DNA from: Anabaena cylindrica PCC 7122 | GTDB taxonomy: Bacteria > Cyanobacteriota > Cyanobacteriia > Cyanobacteriales > Nostocaceae | Reading direction: 5' to 3' | DNA length: 64,000 bases | Assembly (NCBI RefSeq): GCF_000317695.1 | Contig: NC_019771.1 | Span: 1,802,001 to 1,866,000, forward strand | Part shown: positions 7,901-16,753 of the stretch, piece by piece | How positions within the stretch are numbered: the stretch's first letter is position 1 | How the letters are laid out: every line of letters begins with the position of its first letter | Position numbers and translations under genes: made by a program | The notes under the pieces: model-generated | Seen by the model: only the letters and a program-made list of their open reading frames with translations | Database searches by the model: none | Told to the model about the DNA's origin: nothing

Positions 7901-8809
7901 ATGAAACACTCTTTTGGAAAATTGTTAGTTGGTGCATCAATGGCGATTGGTTTGGGTGCTGTAGCAGCTACCCCAGCACAAGCTGGTACTCTCACTGGTG
8001 CTACTATTGGTGGAACAGCCGCAAGTGACTATTTAGTCTATGATGTTTCAGGTAACAATACAGTTCTTGTACCTAGCACCCCAGCAAATGCAGCAGCAGT
8101 CTTAACTGGTAACGCCGCCAGCCCTACTGGTAATATTGAATTACGTAAAAGCACTGAACAAGGAACTTTTACTGCAAATGATTTCACTAAAAATACCACT
8201 TTGTCAGGGCAAATTGGTGGTCAAGATATTACTCTCAGCAGCTTAACTTATGCAGACTGGTTTAGCACTGGCTCAGGAAATAGTACAGCCTATGGAGCAA
8301 ATAATCTTGCTACTACTTGGTTTAATACATTCTTAACTCAAGCGAATAAAGCTAACTATGTTGGAACAGTTTTAGGTAACTTAGCCTATAGTGCATTTTT
8401 TAATATCAAAGGTTTTCAACGCTCTAGCGACCCTAATATCTCCTATGTTAACCAAGATGATGCGACTGGCTTGATTAAAATTGGGTTAGCAGGTCACTAC
8501 AATTTAAAAGCTGCTTATTCTGCACCAGGTTCACCATTTGCTACATTTGCTAGTTTACTACCCGCTGGATTTCAAGCCAGTGAAGTTGTCAAGTACACCT
8601 ATAATGGAGTCACTGACTATCTCTACAGCTTTAATGCTACTGCTTCAGGTTTAAATTCAAACGACAATACATCATCCCATAATGGTAATTACGAAGTCAC
8701 CATTCAAGGTGATCCTCAAGCAGTTCCCGAACCTTCTGTAATGCTTGGTGTGTTTGGTGTTGCTGGTATTGTAGCTGCACAACGTAAACTAAAAAAAGTG
8801 TCTGCTTAA
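7901..8809 (+). CDS. Secreted PEP-CTERM protein
   Basis: 302 aa. A Sec signal peptide ends at ATPAQA (about residue 28). A Ser/Thr/Asn/Gly-rich extracellular domain follows, with no known catalytic motif. The C-terminus is a textbook PEP-CTERM sorting signal: VPEPS, a short hydrophobic helix MLGVFGVAGIVAA and a basic tail QRKLKK. Such proteins are processed by a cyanobacterial exosortase and exported to the surface or matrix; no exosortase gene is in the window. The gene stands alone with its own promoter region. The function of the main domain is unknown. Confidence 0.85.
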   Translation: MKHSFGKLLVGASMAIGLGAVAATPAQAGTLTGATIGGTAASDYLVYDVSGNNTVLVPSTPANAAAVLTGNAASPTGNIELRKSTEQGTFTANDFTKNTTLSGQIGGQDITLSSLTYADWFSTGSGNSTAYGANNLATTWFNTFLTQANKANYVGTVLGNLAYSAFFNIKGFQRSSDPNISYVNQDDATGLIKIGLAGHYNLKAAYSAPGSPFATFASLLPAGFQASEVVKYTYNGVTDYLYSFNATASGLNSNDNTSSHNGNYEVTIQGDPQAVPEPSVMLGVFGVAGIVAAQRKLKKVSA

Positions 8810-8974
8810 GAAGCAGATTTCAACATTATCAATCTAGAAATTAGGGGTTTAGCATTGCTAAACTCTATATGTTGCAAACAATTATTTTGCATTCCTTAAT
8901 TGCGGCAGCCAAATTCTTATAAATATTTCTTAAAATAAAGAAGGGTATATCTGTCAAATTACCTAACTTTAACC

Positions 8975-10852
8975 GTGAATTTATCTGCTCAAACATTACC
9001 ACTAGTTAAAAATCCTGAAAGACTAGAAAACCGTCTTGGGGAGATTCCTGCTGAACCGGGGGTTTACTTAATGCGAGATGGGAGTGATCGCATAATATAT
9101 ATAGGTAAATCTCGCAAATTGCGATCGCGTGTCCGTTCCTATTTCCGTGACTCCACTAACAAAACGGAACGCATCAACACAATGGTCAAGCTGGTGACAG
9201 AAATTGAATTTATCGTCACTGACACCGAAGTAGAAGCTTTAGCACTAGAAGCCAATTTAATCAAACAGCACCAGCCATATTTTAACGTCTTACTCAAAGA
9301 TGATAAAAAATATCCTTATCTCTGCATTACTTGGTCAGAAGACTATCCGCGTATTTTTATTACCCGCAAACGCCAATTAGGAAAAGCCAAAGATAAATAC
9401 TACGGACCTTATACAGATTCTGGTCTATTGCGAGAAATAGTCCACTTGTGTAAACGCATATTTCCCCTTAGACAAAGACCACAACCTTTATTTAAAGACC
9501 GTACCTGTTTAAATTATGATATTGGTCGCTGTCCTGGTGTTTGTCAAAAATTAGTTTCTCCCGAAGAATATCGCAAAATTGTTCAAAGGGTAGCAATGGT
9601 ATTCCAAGGCAGGACTCAGGAACTAATTGATATTTTAACAGCGCAAATGCAAACTGCGGCTGAAGAATTGAATTTTGAAACAGCAGCGCGAGTTCGTGAT
9701 CAAATTACTGGTCTAAAATCTCTAAATGCACAACAAAAAGTATCCTTACCTGATGATACTGTGTCACGAGATGCCATAGCCTTAGCCGCAGATGATCAAC
9801 ACGCTTGTATTCAATTATTCCAAATTCGTGCAGGTCAATTAGTCGGACGTTTGGGGTTTGTAGCAGATGCGCACGCTGAACCTGGGGCTATTTTACAACG
9901 AGTTTTAGAAGAACATTACCAAACTGCGGAAAGTGTAGAAATTCCAACAGAGATTTTGGTACAACATGAGTTATCCGACGGGGAATTTTTGACGGATATT
10001 TTAACTCAACGCAAAGGTAAAAAAGTGACAATTTTAGCTCCTTTGCGACAAACTAAGGCAGAATTAATCGAGATGGTGGAACGTAACGCCCAATTTGAGT
10101 TACAAAGAATGCAAAAATTGGGAAATAGTAATCTTCAAGCTACCCAAGATTTAGCTGCTATTCTCGATTTACCCGATTTACCCCAGCGCATTGAAGGTTA
10201 TGATATTTCTCATATTCAAGGTTCTAATGCGGTAGCTTCTCAAGTTGTGTTTATTGATGGTTTACCAGCAAAACAATATTACCGTCATTACAAAATAAAA
10301 AATCCTAATGTTACTATCGGACACTCTGACGATTTTGCTAGTTTAGCAGAAGTTATTCAAAGACGATTTAGAAAATATACCGAAGATCCAAAATTATCAC
10401 GCATAGATAATCCTGACTGGCCTGATTTAATTATGATTGATGGTGGTAAAGGTCAGTTGTCTTCCGTTGTAGCCATTTTACAAGAAATGGATTTACTTGC
10501 AGATTTACGGGTTGTGAGTTTAGCGAAAAAGCGTGAAGAAATCTTTTTACCTGACTCATCTCAACCTTTAAAAACAGACGCTGAACAACCGGGGGTACAG
10601 TTGCTGCGACGCTTGCGGGACGAAGCACACAGGTTTGCGGTGAGTTTTCATCGTCAACAAAGAAGTGATAAATTAAAGCGATCGCGTTTAGATGAAATTC
10701 CCGGTTTAGGACAACATAGGCAAAAGTTGCTTTTAGCTCATTTTCGTTCTGTTGATTATATCCGTCAAGCTACACCTACACAACTAGCTGAAGTTTCGGG
10801 AATTGGAACTCATTTAGCGCAGGAGATTTATAATTATTTTCATCCATCATGA
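8975..10852 (+). CDS. uvrC: UvrABC excision nuclease subunit C
   Basis: 625 aa, normal UvrC length. Domains in order: GIY-YIG nuclease at about 25-105 (GVYLMRDG...IIYIGKS), Cys-rich part with CLNYDIGRCPGVC near 180-193, UVR motif near 215-245 (AAEELNFETAARVRDQI), RNase H-like second nuclease (EGYDISHIQGSNAVAS near 412; MIDGGKGQL near 488) and a C-terminal helix-hairpin-helix pair (IPGLGQHRQKLL; VSGIGTHLAQEI). It makes the 3' and 5' incisions in nucleotide excision repair. Translation starts at GTG 8975; no in-frame ATG fits. The degraded restriction system follows convergently. Confidence 0.97.
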   Translation: MNLSAQTLPLVKNPERLENRLGEIPAEPGVYLMRDGSDRIIYIGKSRKLRSRVRSYFRDSTNKTERINTMVKLVTEIEFIVTDTEVEALALEANLIKQHQPYFNVLLKDDKKYPYLCITWSEDYPRIFITRKRQLGKAKDKYYGPYTDSGLLREIVHLCKRIFPLRQRPQPLFKDRTCLNYDIGRCPGVCQKLVSPEEYRKIVQRVAMVFQGRTQELIDILTAQMQTAAEELNFETAARVRDQITGLKSLNAQQKVSLPDDTVSRDAIALAADDQHACIQLFQIRAGQLVGRLGFVADAHAEPGAILQRVLEEHYQTAESVEIPTEILVQHELSDGEFLTDILTQRKGKKVTILAPLRQTKAELIEMVERNAQFELQRMQKLGNSNLQATQDLAAILDLPDLPQRIEGYDISHIQGSNAVASQVVFIDGLPAKQYYRHYKIKNPNVTIGHSDDFASLAEVIQRRFRKYTEDPKLSRIDNPDWPDLIMIDGGKGQLSSVVAILQEMDLLADLRVVSLAKKREEIFLPDSSQPLKTDAEQPGVQLLRRLRDEAHRFAVSFHRQQRSDKLKRSRLDEIPGLGQHRQKLLLAHFRSVDYIRQATPTQLAEVSGIGTHLAQEIYNYFHPS

Positions 10853-10874
10853 GTAATTTAACTTTATTTTGGCA

Positions 10875-11762
10875 TTAATCATCAATCATTAATCTAGCTA
10901 AAATTTCATTCCATCTCTCTTTGTGAATTTTTTGAAGTTCAGTATCTAATTCTATTAATTTAGAATAAATTTCAATAAAATCAGTAATAGACATGATTAA
11001 CCTTAAATAATATTTGATTGTGGGTATAATTCCATTAACAATTACTTGACATCCATGTTCTGAAGCCATTTCTTTAATAACTTCATTAATTTGAGCAGCT
11101 TCTGATTTTTTAACATCTTTTGAAGTAAGGATATATAGCAATTCCCAATCTCATGAAATACACCCCACCCGCGCTATCGCGCACCCTCCCCTTACCAAGG
11201 GGAGGGTTGGGGAGAGGTAATTTTGTATCTAACTAGAGTGGGAAAGGATATAATATCTGCGAGGATTGTATTTCAGAATCTTCTCTTTAGCACGATAAAG
11301 AATTTGCAAAGTTATTTCTTGTCCATGTTTTATTTCTACTGCTTCAACAAGATGATTATTTTCATCAAAAATATCAATATCTCCAGCAGTCTTAGAAGTT
11401 CTGTCTGAAGCTGTATGACTGCCTAATTCTCCCAGTGTGCATGACTGATACCTAGAAATTTCTCTCACTAAAATTTGATAAATAGCATAGAAGGCAATAA
11501 CAGGTAATTTTGAGCCACCCTTCGTTTTATAGTTATAATTAAAATGCTCTTCTAAAGCATTGACTAAACTTTTTATATCTAACTTTTCAGGATTGGTTAA
11601 TTTAATAACTTCAACTAAGTTGGCATCCTTAGCTGATTGGATAAATTTTAGGAGTAATCTTAACACATTTTCTGATTGTTCAGGATGTGTTTGCACAAAA
11701 TCAATAATGTTGATAAATGCTGTTTTCAGAGACTTAGGACTTATGTTTCCGTTATATAGCAA
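10875..11762 (-). pseudogene. Type II restriction endonuclease (SacI-like?), split by a MITE and N-terminally truncated
   Basis: Two open stretches on the minus strand (11253-11762, then 10875-11133) read as one protein once the 119-bp element at 11134-11252 is removed. The joint is clean: ...NPRRYYI continues as LTSKDVKKSEAAQ. The upstream part has a PD-(D/E)xK-like core: SHTASDRTSKTAGDIDIFD, then EAVEIKHGQEIT. This resembles the SacI-type restriction enzyme family, a resemblance from memory only. The start codon and N-terminus are missing, replaced by a second copy of the same element at 11755. It lies just downstream of a matching cytosine methyltransferase remnant. Confidence 0.75.
11134..11252. 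mobile_element. MITE family A, copy 1 (inside restriction gene)
   Basis: 119-bp element with imperfect terminal inverted repeats (TATAGCAATTCCCA and TATATCCTTTCCCA), a central perfect 10-bp hairpin CCCTCCCCTT-acc-AAGGGGAGGG, and a TA target duplication. It interrupts the endonuclease frame between codons that rejoin exactly. No coding capacity. Confidence 0.85.
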
Positions 11763-11873
11763 TTCCCAATCTCATGAAATACACCCCACCCGCGCTGTCG
11801 CGCACCCTCCCCTTACCAAGGGGAGGGTTGGGGAGGGGTAATTTTGTATCTAACTAGAGTGGGAAAGGCTATA
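11755..11873. mobile_element. MITE family A, copy 2 (between methyltransferase and endonuclease relics)
   Basis: 119 bp, same orientation and almost the same sequence as copy 1 (a single obvious change is GCTGTCGC for GCTATCGC). It marks the deletion joint where the methyltransferase C-terminus and endonuclease N-terminus are both lost. Confidence 0.85.
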
Positions 11874-12281
11874 TCTTCCAAAGAATATAATATTATTTCT
11901 AATGTTTTACCTTGATCATGATGCAATATATGCTTGACATTTTCTAAGATAACTACAGGAGGTTTTATATATTCAATGATTTCACATATATGAAAAAATA
12001 AAGTTCCTCTAGTATCATGAAAGCCTTTTTTTCTGCCACAAATACTAAAAGGTTGACAAGGAAAACCAGCCGTTAAAACATCGAAATCAGGTAAATTTTT
12101 AAAATCAATTTTTCTGAATATCATCTTCAGGCATTTCCCCAAAATTATTAAAATAGACTTTTTGGCAAGCTTCATTAATTTCACATGAATATACGCAGTC
12201 ATATCCTGCTTTTTCAAAGCCTAATCTAAAACCTCCAATACCTGCGAAGAGATCAGCAAATTTGAGTTTAAATTTTTCCAT
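11874..12281 (-). pseudogene. DNA cytosine-5 methyltransferase, frameshifted and C-terminally truncated
   Basis: The minus strand starts at ATG 12281 with m5C-methyltransferase motif I (FADLFAGIGGFRLGFEKAG), then passes to another frame at an A5 run (12109-12113). It goes on through motif IV with the catalytic cysteine (DVLTAGFPCQPFS), GRKKGFHDTRGTLFF and motif VI (VVILENVKHIL). Removing one A restores a single frame (EDDIQKIDFKNLPDF). After about 140 residues the reading frame enters the MITE at 11873 and the whole target-recognition and motif IX-X half is absent. It is therefore non-functional, and its partner endonuclease is also broken. Confidence 0.85.
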
Positions 12282-12819
12282 AAAAAATTAGTTAAGTAGT
12301 ATCTAATACAAATAGACTCAATATTATAGCAAAGTTTAAGACAACATCTTCAAAAATTGAAATCATGTGGTATATTTATCTACTAAGTTTCAGAAGCTAC
12401 AATAATCTGCAACAGCGCTGTATTAATTCCATTTTGGTGAGATACTCACCGGATACCAAATCTTAATTAAATATAAAAATACAAATTTTGTGACTTAAAC
12501 TACAGTTTTTCTCAGTCTGTAGCGGTTGAATACAAAGACAGACTATTTTGAAACAAGAGGGAAAACGCAACTGTCTCAAAGATTTATAGCTAGGGATCAC
12601 CAATAACCTCAGAAGAAATCACAGCAAAGGTAAATTTCTATATCTAAAGTGTGAGGGCGATGAAGTATAAGGGTTAGGATAATGACTAATGAATATCAAA
12701 ATTTTTTCTGTTAAAGTTTGTTAAGAAAAGTTAGCCAATTTTACGGCTGAAATATTTACTGACTAGAGTTACAGTTTTTCAAATTTTTCCAAAATTTTAT
12801 TAAATCCAGGGGTTTTAAA
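12282..12819. other. Intergenic region, no gene seen
   Basis: 538 bp of AT-rich sequence between the methyltransferase relic and the zinc ribbon gene (they are divergent). No repeat array, tRNA or credible ORF was found. It must contain the zinc ribbon gene promoter. Confidence 0.5.
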
Positions 12820-12999
12820 ATGCAAGTTTTACAAAAAATTCACTGCCCAAATTGCGGCAGTGCAGCTGAACGTCACTATATTGCTGAGAGTGAAATCACA
12901 CGGACACAATGCCCAAGTTGTGATTACTTGATGATCACCTGCACTCGCACTGGTAAAGTAATTGAGGCTTATGCCCCAGGTATTTACGCCAAAAGGTAA
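12820..12999 (+). CDS. 59-aa zinc ribbon protein
   Basis: Small complete gene: ATG at 12820, TAA at 12997. The protein begins MQVLQKIHCPNCGSAAERHY and has two CxxC pairs, CPNC at about residues 9-12 and CPSC at about 32-35, the classic four-cysteine zinc ribbon. It ends IEAYAPGIYAKR. An AGG lies upstream of the ATG. I associate this small protein with cyanobacterial genomes, where it is sometimes mislabelled as a PriA fragment; it has no helicase part. Function unknown, probably nucleic-acid or protein binding. Confidence 0.75.
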   Translation: MQVLQKIHCPNCGSAAERHYIAESEITRTQCPSCDYLMITCTRTGKVIEAYAPGIYAKR

Positions 13000-13020
13000 G
13001 GGACTGGGGACTAGTTAAAT

Positions 13021-13070
13021 AATTTGTAATTACGAATTACGAATTACGAATTACGAATTACGAATTACCT
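13021..13070. repeat. Heptamer tandem repeat (ATTACGA)n
   Basis: About six units of the 7-mer ATTACGA fill the gap between the zinc ribbon gene and the 3' end of rlmN, running up to the rlmN stop codon. Confidence 0.85.
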
Positions 13071-14135
13071 TTTGCTTGTTCTCAATTGTCCACAAGCTGC
13101 GTCAGCTTCTAAACCACGGGAGTAACGGACACTAACAGCGGTGTTTTGCTGCTGGAGAACGTTAACAAAGGCTTGAATACGATCGCGGTTTGGTCTTTTA
13201 TAATCTACTTCCTCGATGGGGTTGTAAGGAATCAAATTCACATGACTTTGAAAACCTCGCAGACGTTTTGATAATTCCAAAGCGTGTTCTGGCAAGTCGT
13301 TTACCCCAGCGAGGAGGATATATTCAAAGGTGACTCTGCGTCCTGTTATTTCCACATATTCTCGACATTCATCGAGTAAGTCTTCTATGGGATAGGGTTT
13401 AGCACTGGGAATGAGTTGTTCCCGCAATGCTTGGTTAGGTGCGTGGAGACTGACAGCAAGGGTAATTTGAAACAGGTGTTCGGCTAGTTGACGAATGCGA
13501 TCGCGGATGCCTACAGTAGAAACTGTGAGCGATCGCGCTCCTATCCCCACATCTTGATTAATGGATTTAATTGCAGAGATGACATTTTCCGTATTTAACA
13601 ACGGTTCACCCATCCCCATAAACACCACATTACTCACCCGTTGCTGAAAATCTTCTTGTACAGTTAATACTTGATCAACAATTTCTGCACAGCTAAGATT
13701 GCGTTTATAGCCTCCTTTACCCGTAGCACAGAAATCACAAGCCATCGGACAACCAACTTGAGTAGAAACGCATACCGTTAACCGCTTATCACTGGGGATA
13801 CCAACAGTTTCGACAATTTCCCCATCTGCCAGTTTCAACAGATATTTTACAGTGTCATCAGGGGCAACAGAACGGTAATGTAGACTTGAGCGGCCAATGG
13901 GAACATCCGCAACTTGCTCACGCCAACTTTTTGGAAACACAGAAATATCAGCGAGCGATCGCACTCCCTTATCATATATCCAATTATGCAATTGCTTACC
14001 CCGATAAGCAGGTTGTCCCTGCTGCTGAACCCAAGCAGTTAACTCCGCTACCGAAGCACCGAGGAGGGGGAGAACAAGTTCAGAATTTTCGGATGTGGGT
14101 AAACCTACTTGAGATACAAACGGTGTAGCAGACAT
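13065..14135 (-). CDS. rlmN: Dual-specificity 23S rRNA/tRNA adenine-C2 methyltransferase
   Basis: 356 aa radical-SAM enzyme that methylates A2503 of 23S rRNA and A37 of some tRNAs. The iron-sulfur cluster motif C-x3-C-x2-C is C129-PMA-C133-DF-C136. The SAM-binding segment NVVFMGMGEPLLN follows at about 168. The methyl-carrying second cysteine is C348 in ADAACGQL. The N-terminal domain contains YRGKQLHNWIYDKGV. Start ATG at 14135. The last codons overlap the heptamer repeat. Neighbours are not functionally linked. Confidence 0.97.
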   Translation of the reverse strand: MSATPFVSQVGLPTSENSELVLPLLGASVAELTAWVQQQGQPAYRGKQLHNWIYDKGVRSLADISVFPKSWREQVADVPIGRSSLHYRSVAPDDTVKYLLKLADGEIVETVGIPSDKRLTVCVSTQVGCPMACDFCATGKGGYKRNLSCAEIVDQVLTVQEDFQQRVSNVVFMGMGEPLLNTENVISAIKSINQDVGIGARSLTVSTVGIRDRIRQLAEHLFQITLAVSLHAPNQALREQLIPSAKPYPIEDLLDECREYVEITGRRVTFEYILLAGVNDLPEHALELSKRLRGFQSHVNLIPYNPIEEVDYKRPNRDRIQAFVNVLQQQNTAVSVRYSRGLEADAACGQLRTSKR

Positions 14136-14194
14136 AAAAAATTACTAATTGATGCAGGATCTCTATCTTACAACCTGTCAAAATAATTCGTGAT

Positions 14195-14262
<68 letters not shown>

Positions 14263-14417
14263 AAGAAGAATATTTTTCTCGTCTGTTCCCTGCTATATCA
14301 AACATTCTGTATCCTGAATCCTTAGATAGATAAAATTAGGACTTATGCAAAAACTGTTTCTTTCTCCTGACTCCTGAATTATTACTATTTTTTCCAAATT
14401 CAAATTAGATTCTTTTA

Positions 14418-14771
14418 TTAACCAAAAGTTGTGCTATTCCAACCCCACATCGAACCTTTTGCATCTGCAAATTCTATGTAAATTCGATTTTTAGGAACAC
14501 CCAGAAAAGAGTTAATTTGCTGGCAAAAGTCCTGACTCATCGCTGAAGTTTGTTCAGATTTCATTGTGCCAACACTCTTAATTTCAATATAGCAAACTGG
14601 GTCTGTAGTTCCGGCAAAAGTCATGGGTATTTCTGGCTCAAAAGAAGTCATTACATAGGATTCCGGTTTGCCTGTATGTTTCGCTAACTTAGCGGAAAGA
14701 CCTTTGAGCATTGATTCAATTTCACTCTTTTCCGGGGCAGATACAGAAGTTTGAACTTTAATTAGTGGCAT
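14418..14771 (-). CDS. MIF-like tautomerase
   Basis: 117 aa, the length of macrophage-migration-inhibitory-factor/phenylpyruvate tautomerase proteins. It begins MPLIKVQTSV, so that after Met removal Pro would be the catalytic N-terminal base. It ends with the family segment NRIYIEFADAKGSMWGWN (family Y/F-I-x-F-x-D, then GxxWGWNG). It would act as a cytoplasmic homotrimer on keto-enol substrates; the physiological substrate in cyanobacteria is unknown. It stands alone between repeat-containing spacers. Confidence 0.92.
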   Translation of the reverse strand: MPLIKVQTSVSAPEKSEIESMLKGLSAKLAKHTGKPESYVMTSFEPEIPMTFAGTTDPVCYIEIKSVGTMKSEQTSAMSQDFCQQINSFLGVPKNRIYIEFADAKGSMWGWNSTTFG

Positions 14772-14843
14772 AATATTAACCGTTGTATGTGATGTTTGTA
14801 TTAGCGTAGCGTTAATAAAAAACTGAGAACATTTTAATTTTAT

Positions 14844-14878
14844 CTTTCATTCCCTATTCCCTATTCCCTATTCCCTAT
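14844..14878. repeat. Short tandem repeat (TTCCCTA)n
   Basis: About four units of the 7-mer TTCCCTA/TCCCTAT end exactly at the 3' end of cobM. Confidence 0.65.
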
Positions 14879-15687
14879 TGATGAGATGAACGAAACAAAT
14901 GATTATGTTCAGGATGGTATAAACGAGAACGGCCTGTTACTGGTAATAGTGCGGGGCTAATTATATAAAGTGTCGTTCTGAGTAATTGTTGTTTGTGGGT
15001 ACAAGTTGCCATTTCGTCAAGAGGAACAACCATAATTTTTTCATCAGGCCAACCAACGCGAAAGCAAATTGCTACTTGGGTTTGTGCTGGGTAATGTTCT
15101 AGTAGTTTGGTTTGAGCATCAGCGACATGACGCGCACTTAAATATAGGCAAAGACTAGCTTGATGTGATGCTAAAGTAGCTAATTCTTCTGTCGCGGGGA
15201 CTTCTGTGCGTCCGCTGATGCGGGTGAGGATGATAGTTTGCACTAAACCAGGCACAGTTAATTCTACCTTCAATTTAGCCGCAGCAGCTTGGAAAGCACT
15301 GATCCCAGGGATGACCTCAAAAGGGATATTTGCCTCAGTTAAAAGCTGCATTTGCTCGTGGATAGCACTGTAAAGACTAGGATCACCGGAATGAAGACGA
15401 ACCACAGATTTATGCGATCGCACCCCTTCAATCATAATCGGCAAAATCTCTTCTAAAGTCTTATTTGCCGTCCGAATAATCTGGGCATCTTGACGACAAA
15501 TATCTAAAATTTGTTCTGGTATTAAAGAATCAGCAAATAAAATTACATCAGCAGCAGCCAGCAGTTTTTGGGCTTTCACCGTCAATAAATCAGGATCTCC
15601 AGGCCCTGCTCCCACAATATACACCGCTGATGCTAAGGGATGTTGCATCACACTAGCGGAACTCAAATTATTCGTATATTCACTCAT
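14875..15687 (-). CDS. cobM: Precorrin-4 C11-methyltransferase
   Basis: 270 aa tetrapyrrole methylase of the CobM/CbiF family, which adds the C-11 methyl group in cobalamin ring synthesis. Visible are the SAM-binding start VYIVGAGPGDPDLLTVKA (about 21-38), VILFADSLIP, the VVRLHSGDPSLYSAIHEQ loop (GDP motif), PGISAFQAAAAKLKVELT and the CbiF-type C-terminus RTTLYIISPAL. Length is normal. No other cob genes are adjacent; a cobT-like gene lies 36 kb away. The upstream neighbour lgt is co-oriented, with a candidate sRNA encoded on the other strand in the gap. Confidence 0.95.
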   Translation of the reverse strand: MSEYTNNLSSASVMQHPLASAVYIVGAGPGDPDLLTVKAQKLLAAADVILFADSLIPEQILDICRQDAQIIRTANKTLEEILPIMIEGVRSHKSVVRLHSGDPSLYSAIHEQMQLLTEANIPFEVIPGISAFQAAAAKLKVELTVPGLVQTIILTRISGRTEVPATEELATLASHQASLCLYLSARHVADAQTKLLEHYPAQTQVAICFRVGWPDEKIMVVPLDEMATCTHKQQLLRTTLYIISPALLPVTGRSRLYHPEHNHLFRSSHQ

Positions 15688-15699
15688 ACAAACTCACAT

Positions 15700-15834
15700 A
15701 ACAATTCAGCAGCAAAAAAATTTTTGGCATTTGCTCAGAGCCTTTCCGGATTAACTCCCTTTGCCTAGTAGAGAGAAATGGTAGATGCACCCTGGTTAAG
15801 CCCTAGAGAGAACTCTGGGGCATTTTTTATTTTT
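15700..15834 (+). ncRNA. Candidate small RNA with intrinsic terminator (orphan)
   Basis: On the plus strand a 9-bp stem GCCCTAGAG-agaa-CTCTGGGGC (15800-15821, one wobble) is followed by ATTTTTTATTTTT, a strong intrinsic terminator. No plus-strand gene lies upstream: the flanking genes cobM and lgt are both on the minus strand, where the hairpin has no T-run. The simplest reading is a short plus-strand transcript starting somewhere after about 15690. The 5' end is a guess and I do not recognise the family. Confidence 0.45.
15800..15834 (+). terminator. Orphan Rho-independent terminator
   Basis: 9-bp GC-rich stem with AGAA tetraloop and an 11-of-13 T tail on the plus strand. It terminates no annotated gene; see the candidate sRNA. 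Confidence 0.7.
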
Positions 15835-15874
15835 AGTCATTTAGACATCGGTCATTGGGTTATTAACCTCTCCA

Positions 15875-16753
15875 TCATCCCAGTCCCTTCTCCACATCAC
15901 CTTTGGAGGGGGAAACGACATCGGGTAAAGGACGTTTAAGAAAATAAAGCCAGGCTAAACCAGCCAAACCAAAAAACATTCCTGTTAAACTGACTATCTG
16001 CGCTATTCTCAGCGAACCTAGCATCAAGCTATCTGTGCGTAAGCCTTCAATCCATAAACGTCCTAAGCTGTAGGCTACCCAGTAAACTAGAAATAACGTC
16101 CCAACTTTTAGCCTTGGCTTGCTAGATAAAGCACGAAAAAATAAAGTTAGCAGCAGCGCAAATACCATTAAATCCCACAAAGATTCGTAGAGAAACGTGG
16201 GATGGAAGTATTCAAAATTAGCCAAACTATGGGGACGACGCTCAGGGGGAATATATAACTTCCAGGGTAAGTTTGTAGGGTCGCCAAAAGCTTCAGAATT
16301 GAAAAAATTTCCCCAACGTCCGATCGCTTGCCCTAAAATCAGCGAAGGCGCTACCAAATCAGTTAATTGCCAAAAAGATATCTTTTTAAGTTTGGCAAAG
16401 ATTAACGCCGCTGTTACACCGCCGATAATCGCCCCGTGAATGGCAATACCTCCTTGCCAAATCGCAATTATCCGTTCTGGATGCTGGGAATATTCTGACC
16501 ATTGAAATAAAACGTAATATAGCCTGGCTGCGGGAATAGCTCCAATTACCAGCCAAATTGACAAATCGCTGATTAACTCTGGGTCAACGTGACGACGTTT
16601 TGCCAAATACTGGGAAAGGCTAACGCCAATTAACACAGATGAAGCTATCAACAAACCATACCAGCGGATAACTATTGGCCCTAGTTTTAACAAAATCGGT
16701 CCTGGAGAAGTAAATTGAAACCCTAAGGGCAAAGCAAAAAAATCCAGTTCCAT
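15875..16753 (-). CDS. lgt: Prolipoprotein diacylglyceryl transferase
   Basis: 292-aa multi-pass membrane enzyme that transfers diacylglyceryl from phosphatidylglycerol to the lipobox cysteine of prelipoproteins, the first step of lipoprotein maturation. The signature GRWGNFFNSEAFGDP (Lgt motif) is near residues 144-158. HPTFLYESLWD and the C-terminal RLWIEGLRTDSL segment are also present. Seven or so hydrophobic helices are spaced as in the family. Start ATG 16753. Lipobox proteins such as the solute-binding protein at 53.7 kb would be its substrates. Confidence 0.96.
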   Translation of the reverse strand: MELDFFALPLGFQFTSPGPILLKLGPIVIRWYGLLIASSVLIGVSLSQYLAKRRHVDPELISDLSIWLVIGAIPAARLYYVLFQWSEYSQHPERIIAIWQGGIAIHGAIIGGVTAALIFAKLKKISFWQLTDLVAPSLILGQAIGRWGNFFNSEAFGDPTNLPWKLYIPPERRPHSLANFEYFHPTFLYESLWDLMVFALLLTLFFRALSSKPRLKVGTLFLVYWVAYSLGRLWIEGLRTDSLMLGSLRIAQIVSLTGMFFGLAGLAWLYFLKRPLPDVVSPSKGDVEKGLG

